From: Pseudomonadota bacterium
Lineage (GTDB): Bacteria > Pseudomonadota > Alphaproteobacteria > Rhizobiales > Rhizobiaceae
Reading direction: 5' to 3'
Length of the DNA stretch: 64,000 nt
Assembly (NCBI GenBank): GCA_023399635.1
Contig: JAEWOP010000250.1
Location: 14,787-78,786, forward strand
Shown here: piece after piece, positions 17,052 to 26,572 of the stretch
Layout: each line of letters begins with the position of its first letter
How positions within the stretch are numbered: position 1 is the first letter of the stretch
Notes under the pieces: model-generated
Told to the model about the DNA's origin: nothing
Database searches by the model: none
The model's input: only the letters and a program-made list of their open reading frames with translations
Position numbers and translations under genes: made by a program

Positions 17052-17804
17052 GTGGCTAACGATCCGACCCATCAGTTCCAGATCTCGAAGATCGTGCCGA
17101 TCGAAATCGGCGGGATGGATTTCTCTTTTACCAACGCCTCGCTCTTCATGGTTGCCACGGTCGCCTGTGCCGCCGGCTTCCTCTACTTTGCGACGTCGCA
17201 GCGCGGGCTGATCCCCGGCCGTGCGCAGTCCGTTGCCGAAATGTCCTACGAATTCATTGCGGGCATGTTGCGCGAAGGGGCCGGCAATGCCGGTATGAAG
17301 TTCTTCCCCCTGGTCTTCACGCTTTTCATGTTCGTGCTGACCGCCAACATGCTTGGCATGTTCCCTTACTTCTTCACGGTGACAAGCCAGATCATCGTCA
17401 CCTTCGCGCTCGCGCTTTTGGTGATCGGCACTGTGGTCGTCTACGGTTTCTACAAGCACGGCCTGCACTTTCTCGGCGTCTTCGTCCCGAGCGGCGTTCC
17501 AGGTGTTCTCCTGCCGCTGGTTGTCGCGATCGAGATCATCTCCTTCCTGTCCCGTCCGATTTCGCTGTCGGTACGTCTTTTCGCCAACATGCTGGCTGGA
17601 CACATCACGCTGAAGGTCTTCTCCGGCTTCGTTGCCTCGCTCGGCGCCTTGGGCGCGCTTGGCATCGGCGGAGCGATCCTGCCACTCATCATGACCGTCG
17701 CCCTGACGGGTCTCGAATTCCTCGTCGCCTTCCTTCAGGCCTACGTCTTTGCGGTGCTCACCTGCATGTACCTCAATGACGCGGTCCATCCGGGCGGCCA
17801 CTAA
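17052..17804 (+). CDS. atpB: F0F1 ATP synthase subunit a
   Basis: A 250-residue polytopic inner-membrane protein that forms the proton half-channels against the c-ring. The N-terminal [30 protein letters not shown] is typical of rhizobial AtpB. The essential Arg is present in [14 protein letters not shown] (about residue 177-190), and the last helices ([30 protein letters not shown]) hold the usual Gln and His. The start codon is GTG at 17052; no ATG fits. F1 genes are not in the window, as is normal for this group, where F0 and F1 lie in separate operons. Confidence 0.96.
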   Translation: MANDPTHQFQISKIVPIEIGGMDFSFTNASLFMVATVACAAGFLYFATSQRGLIPGRAQSVAEMSYEFIAGMLREGAGNAGMKFFPLVFTLFMFVLTANMLGMFPYFFTVTSQIIVTFALALLVIGTVVVYGFYKHGLHFLGVFVPSGVPGVLLPLVVAIEIISFLSRPISLSVRLFANMLAGHITLKVFSGFVASLGALGALGIGGAILPLIMTVALTGLEFLVAFLQAYVFAVLTCMYLNDAVHPGGH

Positions 17805-17872
17805 GGAATAACCACATTGGCGTCCTGAGGCGTCAGTCATCAGCCGCAACAACCCATTCAAGGAGTTCTCAC

Positions 17873-18100
17873 ATGGAAGCGGAAGCATCAAAGTTCATCG
17901 GTGCAGGTCTGGCTTGCTTTGGTATGGCCGGTACGGCTCTCGGCCTCGGCAACATCTTCGGCAGCTACCTGTCGGGCGCCCTGCGCAACCCGTCTGCCGC
18001 TGACAGCCAGTTCGGCCGTCTGGTATTCGGCTTCGCCGTTACGGAAGCTCTGGGCATCTTCTCGCTGCTCGTAGCTCTCCTCCTCCTGTTCGCCGTCTAA
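17873..18100 (+). CDS. atpE: F0F1 ATP synthase subunit c
   Basis: A 75-residue proteolipid of two membrane helices joined by the polar loop ALRNPSA. The proton-carrying carboxylate is Glu in [20 protein letters not shown], about residue 58, and no sodium-binding pattern is seen, so a proton ring is expected. The glycine-rich first helix ([21 protein letters not shown]) packs the ring. A strong AAGGAG lies 8 bases before the ATG, fitting the high translation this subunit needs. Confidence 0.97.
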   Translation: MEAEASKFIGAGLACFGMAGTALGLGNIFGSYLSGALRNPSAADSQFGRLVFGFAVTEALGIFSLLVALLLLFAV

Positions 18101-18180
18101 TCTCGGCTTCGGGTTCTGGATCACGGCCGCCCGCGTGCGTGCCGTGATCCTTTGCATTTAGTATCCACCTGGAGGTGATG

Positions 18181-18807
18181 ATGTTCGTGACTTCGGCATT
18201 TGCGCAGACTGCGCCGGAAGCCACAGAGACGCTTGAAGCGCCAGGCACTGCGCCTGCGGGCGAAGTGCACACGGAAACCGGTGTCGCTCATGACGACGCT
18301 CACGCCACCGGGCCATTCCCGCCCTTCGATGCTTCGACCTATCCGTCGCAGCTTCTGTGGCTGGTCATTACTTTCGGTCTCTTCTATCTGCTGATGCAGA
18401 AGGTTCTGGTTCCGCGGCTGGGAAGCATTCTCGAGCAGCGCCACGACCGGATCGCCCAGGATCTTGATGAAGCGTCCCGCTCCAAGGCTGAAGCTGACGC
18501 AGCAGTCGCGGCCTATGAAAAGGAACTGGCAGAAGCTCGTTCCAAAGCCAATGTGATCGGCGAGACAGCACGCGAAGCGGCAAAGTCCAAGGCTGCTGCC
18601 GATCGCGCGACGATCGAGGCGGAACTGGCACAAAAGCTTGCAGCGGCTGAAGCTCGGATCAGTGATATCAAGGCGCAGGCCTTTGCCCAGGTTGGTGCCA
18701 TTGCCGAGGAAACCGCAGCTGCGATCGTGGATCAGTTGATCGGCCCCAAGGCCAATGCAGACGACATTAAGGCTGCCGTTGCCGCAGCATCTCCCAAGGA
18801 GGCCTGA
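18181..18807 (+). CDS. atpF': F0F1 ATP synthase subunit b'
   Basis: A 208-residue b-type peripheral-stalk subunit. An N-terminal stretch [14 protein letters not shown] and an acidic His-rich region precede a single membrane helix (about 60-78, [19 protein letters not shown]) and a long Ala/Glu/Lys coiled coil. Photosynthetic bacteria and alphaproteobacteria use two different b subunits, and this longer form with the N-terminal extension is b'. A GGAGG at 18171-18175 best fits the ATG at 18181; the ATG at 18178 is also in frame. It ends 3 bases before atpF. Confidence 0.92.
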   Translation: MFVTSAFAQTAPEATETLEAPGTAPAGEVHTETGVAHDDAHATGPFPPFDASTYPSQLLWLVITFGLFYLLMQKVLVPRLGSILEQRHDRIAQDLDEASRSKAEADAAVAAYEKELAEARSKANVIGETAREAAKSKAAADRATIEAELAQKLAAAEARISDIKAQAFAQVGAIAEETAAAIVDQLIGPKANADDIKAAVAAASPKEA

Positions 18808-18810
18808 TCC

Positions 18811-19296
18811 ATGGCTCTCGACGCAACCTTCTTCGCCCTTGTCGGCCTCATCCTCTTCTTCGTGCTCATCGCGTATCTGAAGGTTCCAGGCAAGATCGGA
18901 AAGTCGCTGGACGAACGTGCAGGCAAGATCCGGGACGAACTGGCGGAGGCCAAGCGTCTTCGCGAGGAAGCCCAGCAACTGCTGGCCGAATACCAGCGCA
19001 AGCGTAAGGAAGCCGAAGCGGAAGCGGCGCAGATCGTTGCTGCAGCCGAGCGCGAAGCTTCCATGCTGACGGCGGAAGCCAAGCAGAAGACCGAAGAGTT
19101 CGTTGCCCGTCGCAACGCGCTGTCCGAACAGAAGATCAAGCAGGCTGAAGCCGACGCAATTGCAGCAGTCCGTTCCGCGGCTGTCGATCTTGCGGTCGCA
19201 GCAGCCGAGAAGGTTATCGCCACCAAGGCCGATGCCGGCACGCAAGAAGCACTGTTCCGGGATTCTCTCGGCAAAGTGCAGTCGCGCCTGAATTGA
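18811..19296 (+). CDS. atpF: F0F1 ATP synthase subunit b
   Basis: A 161-residue peripheral-stalk subunit with one N-terminal membrane helix (about 4-24, DATFFALVGLILFFVLIAYL), the short VPGKIGKSLDERAGKI hinge and then an uninterrupted Ala/Glu/Lys coiled coil to the end. It pairs with b' to link F0 to F1 delta. It is the last gene of the operon and is followed by a clear hairpin terminator. Confidence 0.94.
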   Translation: MALDATFFALVGLILFFVLIAYLKVPGKIGKSLDERAGKIRDELAEAKRLREEAQQLLAEYQRKRKEAEAEAAQIVAAAEREASMLTAEAKQKTEEFVARRNALSEQKIKQAEADAIAAVRSAAVDLAVAAAEKVIATKADAGTQEALFRDSLGKVQSRLN

Positions 19297-19321
19297 TTCC
19301 GTTCTATCGGAACAACAAAAT

Positions 19322-19347
19322 AGGGCCGCGCTAGACGCGGCCTTTTT
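19322..19347 (+). terminator. Rho-independent terminator of the atp operon
   Basis: A GC stem GGCCGCG (19324-19330) and CGCGGCC (19336-19342) with the loop CTAGA is followed at once by TTTTT. It lies 27 bases after the atpF stop and before the convergent rnhB gene. Confidence 0.9.
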
Positions 19348-19380
19348 GTTGCCCTGCGTCTTCAGGACCATGTTGGGCGG

Positions 19381-20046
19381 CTACTGAGGGAGGTCGTCCT
19401 TCCGGAGCGGCCGGAAGCTCATGCGGTGCAGCAGGCAGGGCCCGTGCGCCTCGATACCCGCGCGATGCTGCGGCGTCGCGTAGCCCGCATGGCTGTTGAA
19501 GCCATAGAGCGGGAAGACCTGGTGAGCGCGCGTCATCATCCTGTCTCGCGTGACCTTGGCTATGATCGAGGCGGCGGCGATGGAGACAGACCGGGCGTCT
19601 CCCTGCACAACCGCCTTGCCTTGGCAGGAAAGCCCCGGGGGAACATCGCGACCATCGGTCAGAACATAGGCGGGGCTGACGGCAAGTCCGGCCACCGCGC
19701 GGCGCATGGCGTCGAGGCTCGCGCGAAGGATGTTGCGTTCATCGATATGGCGAGGACCAGAGGCCGCGATGGAGACCTCGGCGGTCGCCATGATGGCTTC
19801 GAACAGGTGTTCGCGCTGCGCCGCTGTTAGTTGCTTTGAATCATTCAGTCCCTGCGGAATATTGTCAGGGTCGAGGATGACTGCAGCTGCCACCACCGGT
19901 CCCGCCAGCGGCCCGCGGCCTGCTTCATCCGTACCCGCAACCGGCCAATGGCCAGCCTTCCTTGCGATCAGCTCGAGGCTGAAATCCGGGACAAGCGGAA
20001 CCTCTTCAAAAAGAAGCGGAGAATCGGGGGACGTGCGAGACAACAT
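19381..20046 (-). CDS. rnhB: Ribonuclease HII
   Basis: A 221-residue type 2 RNase H that cuts RNA in RNA-DNA hybrids and removes misincorporated ribonucleotides. The active-site block [19 protein letters not shown] (Asp-Glu pair, about residues 39-57) is followed by [13 protein letters not shown], the Asp in [10 protein letters not shown] and [12 protein letters not shown] with the last catalytic Asp; the C-terminal HAGYATPQH is typical. The ATG at 20046 ([17 protein letters not shown]) is preferred; the upstream in-frame extension is low-complexity. It is convergent with the atp operon. Confidence 0.95.
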   Translation of the reverse strand: MLSRTSPDSPLLFEEVPLVPDFSLELIARKAGHWPVAGTDEAGRGPLAGPVVAAAVILDPDNIPQGLNDSKQLTAAQREHLFEAIMATAEVSIAASGPRHIDERNILRASLDAMRRAVAGLAVSPAYVLTDGRDVPPGLSCQGKAVVQGDARSVSIAAASIIAKVTRDRMMTRAHQVFPLYGFNSHAGYATPQHRAGIEAHGPCLLHRMSFRPLRKDDLPQ

Positions 20047-20170
20047 GGCGGCAGAATCGCACGCCCTCCCGATCTCCTGCAAGCCCCGGCACGCGTGATG
20101 CGGCACACTGTCCCGCCACGGGGAGGCGGGGCCGGGGCATTCCGGCGGCGGACGGAGGCGGCGTCCGGGC

Positions 20171-20201
20171 CGAAAACTGCCGGAGCGGTCATGCTCCGGC
20201 A
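20171..20201 (-). terminator. Probable terminator of the radical SAM gene
   Basis: Reading the minus strand, a 9-bp stem TGCCGGAGC/GCTCCGGCA (20193-20201 with 20178-20186, loop of 6) is followed by GTTTTCG. It lies 14 bases after the radical SAM stop. Confidence 0.65.
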
Positions 20202-20214
20202 ATGGCTGTAAGGG

Positions 20215-21372
20215 TCAAAGCAGCGACAGCTGTATTCCGCCGCCGTCCGGCCGGATGAACAGATCGTCGCGAAGCGGCAGCCCGCGCCGGCCCATGCCCA
20301 ACCGTTTGGTCGCCATCTCGAAGCGACGGCCAATCTGCCAGGCATAGGGGCCGGAACCCTTCATGCGCTTGCTGAAGTCGGCGTCATAGTCCTTGCCGCC
20401 GCGCATGGAGCGCACCAGCGACATCACGTGGCGATAGCGATCCGGATAGGCGCGCAGCAGCCAGTCGCGAAACAGAGGGCTCACCTCAAGTGGCAGCCGA
20501 AGCAGCACATAGCTCGCCTCGCTGGCACCGGCGGCGTGCCCAGCATCAAGAATGCGTTCCATCTCATGATCGTTGAGCGCTGGAATGATCGGGGCAACCA
20601 TTACGGCGGTAGGTATGCCCGCGTCAGTCAGCGTCTTGATGGCCTCCAGGCGCTTTGTCGGCGTCGAAGCCCGTGGCTCCATGGTGCGCGCCAGCTTGCG
20701 GTCCAGCGTTGTCACGGAGATTCCGACTTTCACCAAACCCTTGGATGCCATGTCCGACAAAATGTCGATGTCGCGGGTGATCAAAGCGGACTTTGTGACG
20801 ATCGCGACGGGATGATTTGCCTTCTGCAGCACCTCGAGGATCTGCCGCATGAAGCGCCATTCTCGTTCGATCGGCTGGTAAGGATCTGTGTTGGTCCCGA
20901 TCGCGATAGCGCGCACCTTGTATTCCGGGCGGCTGAGCTCGCGCTCCAGAAGCTTCGGCACATCGGGCTTGGCAAACAGCTTGGCCTCGAAGTCCAGACC
21001 TGGCGACAGTCCCATGAAGCTGTGTGTGGGGCGGGCAAAGCAGTAGATGCAGCCGTGCTCGCAACCGCGATAGGGGTTGATCGACCGGTCGAAGGAGATG
21101 TCGGGTGACTCATTGCGTGTGATGGCCGTTCGAGGCTTTTCCACCTGTACGTCCGTTTGGAACGAGGAAAGCTCCTCCAAAGTCTGCCAGCCGTCGTCAA
21201 AAACCTCACGGCGCTCCTGCTCGAAGCGGCCGCTGGGATTGAGACCCGCGCCTCGTCCGCGCCGCCGGTCCACATCGATCCGCAAGCCTGAGGAATCCAC
21301 CAGTGCGTCGGCAATATCAGCCGTATGAGCAGGCGCAAAAGCAACCTGCCGCAAATGAGACAGCTCGTTCAT
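20215..21372 (-). CDS. PA0069-family radical SAM protein
   Basis: A 385-residue radical SAM protein of the spore photoproduct lyase-like PA0069 group. The cluster motif is CEHGCIYCFARPTH (CxxxCxxC, about residue 101-107), preceded by SINPYRGC; AIGTNTDPYQPIER and TKSALITRDIDIL are conserved family blocks. Fe-S radical chemistry is expected; a nucleic-acid target is often guessed from similarity to SplB but is not shown. The ATG at 21372 with GGAG spaced 8 bases upstream is chosen over a TTG at 21408. It appears to be transcribed alone, with a terminator-like hairpin downstream. Confidence 0.9.
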   Translation of the reverse strand: MNELSHLRQVAFAPAHTADIADALVDSSGLRIDVDRRRGRGAGLNPSGRFEQERREVFDDGWQTLEELSSFQTDVQVEKPRTAITRNESPDISFDRSINPYRGCEHGCIYCFARPTHSFMGLSPGLDFEAKLFAKPDVPKLLERELSRPEYKVRAIAIGTNTDPYQPIEREWRFMRQILEVLQKANHPVAIVTKSALITRDIDILSDMASKGLVKVGISVTTLDRKLARTMEPRASTPTKRLEAIKTLTDAGIPTAVMVAPIIPALNDHEMERILDAGHAAGASEASYVLLRLPLEVSPLFRDWLLRAYPDRYRHVMSLVRSMRGGKDYDADFSKRMKGSGPYAWQIGRRFEMATKRLGMGRRGLPLRDDLFIRPDGGGIQLSLL

Positions 21373-21504
21373 CTGGGGCTCCGTCAAGGGGATGATCCCC
21401 TTCACCAATGATCAAAACCTAGGACGGAAAAGAGAACAATGCAAGAACAAAATGCAGACGTTCGGCTTGTGGAAATCGTTCCCGCAATGCGGTAGATGTG
21501 GGCC

Positions 21505-22023
21505 ATGCTGACAGTCGTCATGGAATGCCGCGATCAGGAGGCCGAGCTGGCGCAAACCCTTTCGGGTTTGGTGTCGGCAGCGGTTGAGGGCCTCGTCAGC
21601 GATGTTGTAATCCTCGACCTTGGCTCGTCGGACGGATCTGCAAGAGTTGCGGATGCTGCTGGCTGCCGCTTTCAGACGGAATGGCGGCTGGATGAAGTGC
21701 TTCGCTCGGTAAGGGGCGAGTGGCTTCTGCTTCTGGAGCCTGGTTCGCGTCTCCAGCCGGGCTGGATAGAGGAGGTGCTGGAGTACACGGCGCTGAACCA
21801 GAAGCCCGCAATCTTTTCGCTCGTGCGTCACCACCGCAGAACGCTGTTGCGGCGTATCGTCGAAACCGCGCCAGTGTTGGAGTGTGGCCTCTTATTATCC
21901 AGGCGGCAGGCGCTGGAGGCGGTCCGGCCGGGCATGGATCTGGCTAAACTCGCTCTTTGCATGAAGCCGGTCTCGCTGCGCAGTGAACTTGCGCCTTCAC
22001 GGGCCGCCAGAGCCGGCGTCTGA
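21505..22023 (+). CDS. Short glycosyltransferase family 2-like protein
   Basis: A 172-residue protein that resembles the nucleotide-sugar half of GT2 enzymes: MLTVVMECRDQEAELAQTLSGLV, then VSDVVILDLGSSDGSARVADAAGCRF and GEWLLLLEPGSRLQPGWIEEVLEY, where EPGS replaces the usual DxD-type metal site. It is shorter than the roughly 250-300 residues of complete GT2 enzymes, so it may act on a small acceptor or be catalytically impaired. An in-frame ATG at 21496 could also be the start. No partner gene of a polysaccharide locus is nearby. Confidence 0.7.
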   Translation: MLTVVMECRDQEAELAQTLSGLVSAAVEGLVSDVVILDLGSSDGSARVADAAGCRFQTEWRLDEVLRSVRGEWLLLLEPGSRLQPGWIEEVLEYTALNQKPAIFSLVRHHRRTLLRRIVETAPVLECGLLLSRRQALEAVRPGMDLAKLALCMKPVSLRSELAPSRAARAGV

Positions 22024-22033
22024 GGTTACGGGT

Positions 22034-22582
22034 CTAGCTTCCGCTACGCCGTAGATGCTCGTCGAGCCTCGGCATGATTTCAATGAAGTTGCAGGGCATG
22101 TGCCGGTAATCGAGCTGTGCGGCGAGAATGCCATCCCAGGCGTCCTTGCAGGCGCCGGGCGAGCCAGGGAGGACGAAGATGAAGGTCGCGTTCGCCACCC
22201 CACCCGTTGCTCGCGATTGGATCGTCGATGTCCCGATCTTGTCGTAGGAGATGCGATGGAAGACCTCGGAAAAGCCCTCCATCCGCTTCTCGAATAGCGG
22301 CTCCAGAGCCTCGGGCGTGACGTCCCGGCCAGTAAACCCGGTGCCCCCGGTGGTGATCACGACATCGATCTCCGGATCAAGCGCCCACGACCGCACCTGG
22401 TCCACAATCTGTTCCCTGTCGTCCTTCACGATGGCGCGAGCCTTCAAGTGATGGCCTGCTTTGGCGATGCGATCCACAAGCGTGTCGCCGGATTTGTCCG
22501 TCTCGGGTGTGCGCGTGTCGGAAACCGTCAGGACGGCGATGCCAACCGGTATGAAGGGACGGCTTTCATCCAGGCGGTTCAT
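22034..22582 (-). CDS. moaB: Molybdenum cofactor biosynthesis protein B
   Basis: A 182-residue MoaB/MogA-fold protein that binds molybdopterin, the step of adenylylation before metal insertion. Visible are VLTVSDTRTPETDKSGDTL, the glycine-rich VVITTGGTGFTGRDVTPEAL (about residues 75-94) and ATFIFVLPGSPGACKDAWDGIL. Length and motifs are typical of MoaB. Its ATG overlaps the ispE stop (ATGA, 22579-22582), so the two are translationally coupled though unrelated in pathway. Exact MoaB versus MogA function is not settled by sequence. Confidence 0.92.
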   Translation of the reverse strand: MNRLDESRPFIPVGIAVLTVSDTRTPETDKSGDTLVDRIAKAGHHLKARAIVKDDREQIVDQVRSWALDPEIDVVITTGGTGFTGRDVTPEALEPLFEKRMEGFSEVFHRISYDKIGTSTIQSRATGGVANATFIFVLPGSPGACKDAWDGILAAQLDYRHMPCNFIEIMPRLDEHLRRSGS

Positions 22583-23457
22583 GCGTCAGCTCCGGCAAGT
22601 GTCGTCGTTGTTTTGAAATACCAGTCCGGCCTCTGAAGGCTGAGCTGTTGTGCTGCCTGATCCGCTTCCTCGCGGGAAGCAAAGATGCCAAAACAAGTCG
22701 CACCTGAGCCAGACATGCGAGTAAGCAATGCGCCTTGACCGGCGATCATGGCTGTGATGTCGCGGATCTCGGGCACCAATTCCTGCGCGGGAACTTCCAG
22801 GTCGTTGCGGAGGCAGGACAACCGGTCAACCCAGTCGCCACTGGTGATGTCTCCTATCGGCGAGTTCTGCTTCGACGCAAGCCGTGAAAAGATGGTTGGT
22901 GTAGACACGCCACAAAGAGGATTGCCCAGCACCAGAGGAAGGACGGGAAGGTCGGGGAGAGGCGAAAGCTCTTCTCCGATACCACGTGCCATGACGGGTT
23001 CGCCGCGAAAGCACATAGGCACATCTGCGCCGAGCGATAGCGCAAGTTCTGCGGTCTCATTAACATGGTCTTCCACCTGCCAGAAGCGCAGAAGGGCTCT
23101 CAGCGTCGCCGCCGCATCCGCAGATCCGCCACCGATCCCGGAGGCAACCGGCAGGTGCTTTTCCAGGTGAATGGCAACCGGCGGCGCGCTGCCGCCTGCG
23201 GCTTCGATCTGCGACCGAAGGCCATTGCGGGCACGGATTACCAGGTTGTCGTCAAGGTTGGCAGTGAGGGTCCCCGAAAAGGGGCCCGAAACCGTCAGGC
23301 GATCTTCGCCGGAGGCGGAGAACATCAGCCGGTCGCCGATGTCGGCGAAGGTAACGATGCTTTCTAGCAGGTGATAGCCATCCGCCCGTTGCCCCACAAC
23401 GTGAAGCGCGAGGTTGATCTTCGCGGGTGCCAGCTCCTCTACAAGCTCTGGTGGCAA
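22579..23457 (-). CDS. ispE: 4-diphosphocytidyl-2-C-methyl-D-erythritol kinase
   Basis: A 292-residue GHMP kinase of the non-mevalonate isoprenoid pathway. APAKINLALHVVGQRADGYHLLESI holds the substrate site and LPVASGIGGGSADAAATLRAL (about residues 105-125) is the ATP loop. No in-frame ATG precedes the conserved start, so a TTG at 23457 is proposed (MPPELVEELAPAK), with CAGGAG about 12 bases upstream. With dxs at 56-58 kb and a polyprenyl synthase just upstream, the region supplies several isoprenoid steps. Confidence 0.93.
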   Translation of the reverse strand: MPPELVEELAPAKINLALHVVGQRADGYHLLESIVTFADIGDRLMFSASGEDRLTVSGPFSGTLTANLDDNLVIRARNGLRSQIEAAGGSAPPVAIHLEKHLPVASGIGGGSADAAATLRALLRFWQVEDHVNETAELALSLGADVPMCFRGEPVMARGIGEELSPLPDLPVLPLVLGNPLCGVSTPTIFSRLASKQNSPIGDITSGDWVDRLSCLRNDLEVPAQELVPEIRDITAMIAGQGALLTRMSGSGATCFGIFASREEADQAAQQLSLQRPDWYFKTTTTLAGADA

Positions 23458-23499
23458 AGCGGTTCTCAGCTCCTGCGCTGCGGGACGAGCCAGCTTGGA

Positions 23500-25332
23500 T
23501 CAGGACTTCTTGTCGGCCGGTGCTTCCGGGGCAGGCACCGGTTTGGGTGGTTCCACAGCGCTTCTATCCGCCGTGGTTGCCGCGGGATCAAGCGGAGGCA
23601 GGCCTTTTTCGACCTTCTCCTTGATCTCTTCGCGGTTGACGTCCTCGCCTTCCGAGATCAAAGCCCGATTCCACTGATAAACGGCTTCGAGCTTGCGGCC
23701 AACGCGCCAATAGGCATCGCCCAGATGGTCGTTGATCGTTGCATCGCCAGCGCGCAGCTGTACGGCGCGCTCCAGCTCCGTCACGGCTTCCTCGAACCGG
23801 CCCATGCGGTAATAGGCCCAACCAAGCGAATCGACCACATATCCGTCGTCTGGGCGCAGTTCCACCGCGCGACGGATCATGTCGAGACCTTCTTCCAGGT
23901 TGCGGTTCATATCGACCCAGGAGTAGCCGAGATAGTTCAGTACCTGCGGCTGCTCCGGATTGAGCTCAAGCGCCTTGCGGAAGTTCGGCTCCGCCTGTTC
24001 CCACTTCTTCAGGCGTTCATAGGCAATGCCACGCTGGAAGAAGATCGTCCAGTCGCCGGGACCGGCAACCGGCCCGATGACCTCCACCGCCTTGTCGTAA
24101 TTGGCAGCCATTTCCTGGTAATCCTTGGCGTCCGACAACACGCTGCCATAGGCAAGATAGCTGCGCAGGTCGCTGGGATCGGATGCGATCAGTTCCTTCA
24201 GGTGCTGCCGCGCCTCGTCCACCTTGTCGGTTCCCGCCAAAGCGAGGCCGAGCTGCAGCTCCGAGATGCGCCGCATTGGCGATGCTTCGGGTACCCGTTG
24301 ATAATAGCCGATAGCCCGTTCCGGCTGCTCAAGCTTTTCGGCAATGCCACCGAGCAGGATGAGCGTATCGGCGCTCTCTGGATCGAGTGCATGGGAAACC
24401 TGCAGATAGAGCGAAACCATGTCTTCTGCGCCCTGACGGTTCAGGGCAGCCCCGACGGAGAACAGCACGGCAGCGGCGCCTTCGGCCGCACTGCTGATCT
24501 GCTGTTCAGGCTTGTCACCTTGCTCGATGCTTTCGCGCAGCGCCTTGAGAGGCGCGTAGTTGCTGATCATGCCATCGCCGACAGAGATAGCATCCAGAGC
24601 CTTCTGCTTGTTACCCTCCGATGCCTCCAGTCGCGCAAGAGCCATGACTGCGCGCATGAAAGTATCCGGCGCGGTGGCAACCGCCTCCTGATTGGTGATG
24701 GCGGCAGTCAGATGCTTGCGGGCAGCACTGCTGTCGCCCATCTCGATTGCCATCGCGCCCATGTGGTAGTCGGTGAACACCTTGAACCAATCAGGGCCGC
24801 TCATCTTGGCAACCGTGTCCATGGCGCGCTTGCCCTTGCCCGCGCCGACGTCTGCCCAGGCGCCGATGAGCGCCTGCGTCAACCGGTCAAGATCGTTGGG
24901 GCCTTTGTAGGCGACAAGCTTCTTAGCTTCCTCGAACCGCCCGTCCCGGATGGCGTCGAGCCCGCGCACGATCGTCGTGATCCGCTCGACGGCTCCGTCG
25001 TCCTTGAGCGCCTCAGCCTCCGCAAGACCCTCTTCGAACTGACCGTTGAGGAGCAGGGAAATCATCAGCCGCTCGCGGATCTCCAGGTTGGCGGCATCGA
25101 ATTCAAGCGCCTTGCGATAAAGCGTAATCGCCGTCTCGTAATCATGGTCGACGTCCGCCGTGCGCGCCGCAAGGAAGGCGCCTGCGAAGGACTGAACCTT
25201 CGCGGGCTCGAAACTAACGCTCTCTTCTGCCGGCTTTGCCTCGGGCGTCGCCGCATTCGGCGTGCCAGCCAGCAACAGCGCCAGGGCGAGCGCGGTGCCC
25301 GAAAGCAAGAGAAGATGGGTTTTCTGCCGCAT
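23500..25332 (-). CDS. Large exported tetratricopeptide repeat protein
   Basis: A 610-residue protein with a signal peptide or N-terminal anchor (MRQKTHLLLLSGTALALALLLAGTPNA) and many TPR units across the rest, clearest at about 380-560 (for example WTIFFQRGIAYERLKKWEQAEPNFRKALELNPEQPQVLNYLGYSWVDM, and GYVVDSLGWAYYRMGRFEEAVTELERAVQL). The C-terminus is Pro/Ala-rich and ends PADKKS. TPR superhelices are protein-binding scaffolds. Family members sit beside ispE in rhizobia; their function is not established. It is likely periplasmic or membrane-attached. Confidence 0.88.
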   Translation of the reverse strand: MRQKTHLLLLSGTALALALLLAGTPNAATPEAKPAEESVSFEPAKVQSFAGAFLAARTADVDHDYETAITLYRKALEFDAANLEIRERLMISLLLNGQFEEGLAEAEALKDDGAVERITTIVRGLDAIRDGRFEEAKKLVAYKGPNDLDRLTQALIGAWADVGAGKGKRAMDTVAKMSGPDWFKVFTDYHMGAMAIEMGDSSAARKHLTAAITNQEAVATAPDTFMRAVMALARLEASEGNKQKALDAISVGDGMISNYAPLKALRESIEQGDKPEQQISSAAEGAAAVLFSVGAALNRQGAEDMVSLYLQVSHALDPESADTLILLGGIAEKLEQPERAIGYYQRVPEASPMRRISELQLGLALAGTDKVDEARQHLKELIASDPSDLRSYLAYGSVLSDAKDYQEMAANYDKAVEVIGPVAGPGDWTIFFQRGIAYERLKKWEQAEPNFRKALELNPEQPQVLNYLGYSWVDMNRNLEEGLDMIRRAVELRPDDGYVVDSLGWAYYRMGRFEEAVTELERAVQLRAGDATINDHLGDAYWRVGRKLEAVYQWNRALISEGEDVNREEIKEKVEKGLPPLDPAATTADRSAVEPPKPVPAPEAPADKKS

Positions 25333-25455
25333 AAAGGTGCCTTTCGTTAACGTGACGCGGCGGCTGTCGCCCTGGCGTCCCGCACCGATTGATTCACGGA
25401 CAGAATGGCTTTTTTGGCGCAGGACCGCAAGAAAACTGAAGCGGTCCCGCTGCTG

Positions 25456-26472
25456 TCAGTTGACGCGCTGGATGGAAAACTCGATCACTTCCATAAGGGC
25501 GGCCTTGTAAGGCGAGGCGGGCAAAGGGGCCAGCGCGTCGCGCGCGATCGTTCCGTAATGGAGTGCCCGCCCGATGGTGTCCTTCAGCGCATCATGCTTG
25601 TGGATCAGGCCAAGAGCCTTCTCGAGGTTGGCGTCGGAGCTTTCCCCGCTTTCGATCGCCTTGCGCCAGAAGGCTTGTTCCTCCGTGGTGCCGCGCCGGA
25701 AGGCAAGGATGACGGGCAGCGTGATCTTGCCCTCGCGGAAGTCGTCGCCGACATTCTTGCCCAGGTCAGCGGCAGTGCCGCCGTAATCCAGCGCGTCGTC
25801 GACCATCTGGAAGGCATAGCCGAGATTCATGCCGAAGGAGCGGAGTGCCGCCCGGCTGGACTTGTCAGCCTTGGCGATGATCGGCCCGACTTCAGCAGCA
25901 GCGGCAAACAGAGCCGCTGTCTTGGCGCGAATGACGGACAGGTAGTCGTCCTCGGTCGTTTCCATGTTCTTGGCGACGGAGAGCTGCAGCACTTCGCCTT
26001 CCGCAATCACTGCGGCAGCGGTTGACAGCACATCGAGCGCGTCGAGCGAACCGACATCCACCATCATCCGGAAAGCCTGTCCCAGCAGGAAGTCTCCGAC
26101 CAGAACACTCGCCTGGTTGCCCCAGATCGTGCGTGCCGTCGATTTGCCGCGCCGCAAGTCGCTCTCGTCCACCACATCGTCATGCAGCAGAGTTGCAGTG
26201 TGCATGAACTCCACGCTCGTCGCGAGCTTGATGTGGTGGTCGCCCTCGTAGCCGAACATGGAGGCCGAAGCGAGCGTCAGCATCGGCCGCAGGCGTTTGC
26301 CGCCGGAGGAGATCAGGTGGTTGGCGACCTCGGGGATCATCTGGACGTCAGACCCCGCCTTCGACAGGATCAACTGATTGACGCGTTCCATGTCCGCTTT
26401 CGTCAGATCGACGAGAGGCTTGACGGAAGCCGGCTTCTTCTTGCCTTCTTCAAGCGATACGACGACGCCCAA
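25456..26472 (-). CDS. Long-chain polyprenyl diphosphate synthase (IspB-type)
   Basis: A 338-residue all-helical trans-prenyltransferase. The first aspartate-rich motif is LLHDDVVDESDLRRGK (about residues 96-111) and the second is FQMVDDALDYGG (about 222-233); GGKRLRPML is the substrate phosphate site. Such enzymes make the octa- to decaprenyl tail of ubiquinone, which fits with ubiA elsewhere in the window; chain length is not readable from sequence. The start is TTG at 26472 with AGGAG about 9 bases before it; no ATG lies between it and the conserved N-terminus. Confidence 0.92.
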   Translation of the reverse strand: MGVVVSLEEGKKKPASVKPLVDLTKADMERVNQLILSKAGSDVQMIPEVANHLISSGGKRLRPMLTLASASMFGYEGDHHIKLATSVEFMHTATLLHDDVVDESDLRRGKSTARTIWGNQASVLVGDFLLGQAFRMMVDVGSLDALDVLSTAAAVIAEGEVLQLSVAKNMETTEDDYLSVIRAKTAALFAAAAEVGPIIAKADKSSRAALRSFGMNLGYAFQMVDDALDYGGTAADLGKNVGDDFREGKITLPVILAFRRGTTEEQAFWRKAIESGESSDANLEKALGLIHKHDALKDTIGRALHYGTIARDALAPLPASPYKAALMEVIEFSIQRVN

Positions 26473-26572
26473 GGATCCGCTCTCCTGTTCAAATGCCGTG
26501 ACGGACTATAGATGTGGCCCTATAGCGTTCTCGGCGCCAATTGCCAAATGCCTAAATGCGAAAAGCGGATCC

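Noticed and set aside
23371..25350. A 659-residue open frame on the plus strand
   Set aside because: It lies exactly opposite the TPR gene, whose signal peptide and repeats are convincing; the opposite frame has no family resemblance and is an effect of GC-rich codon use.
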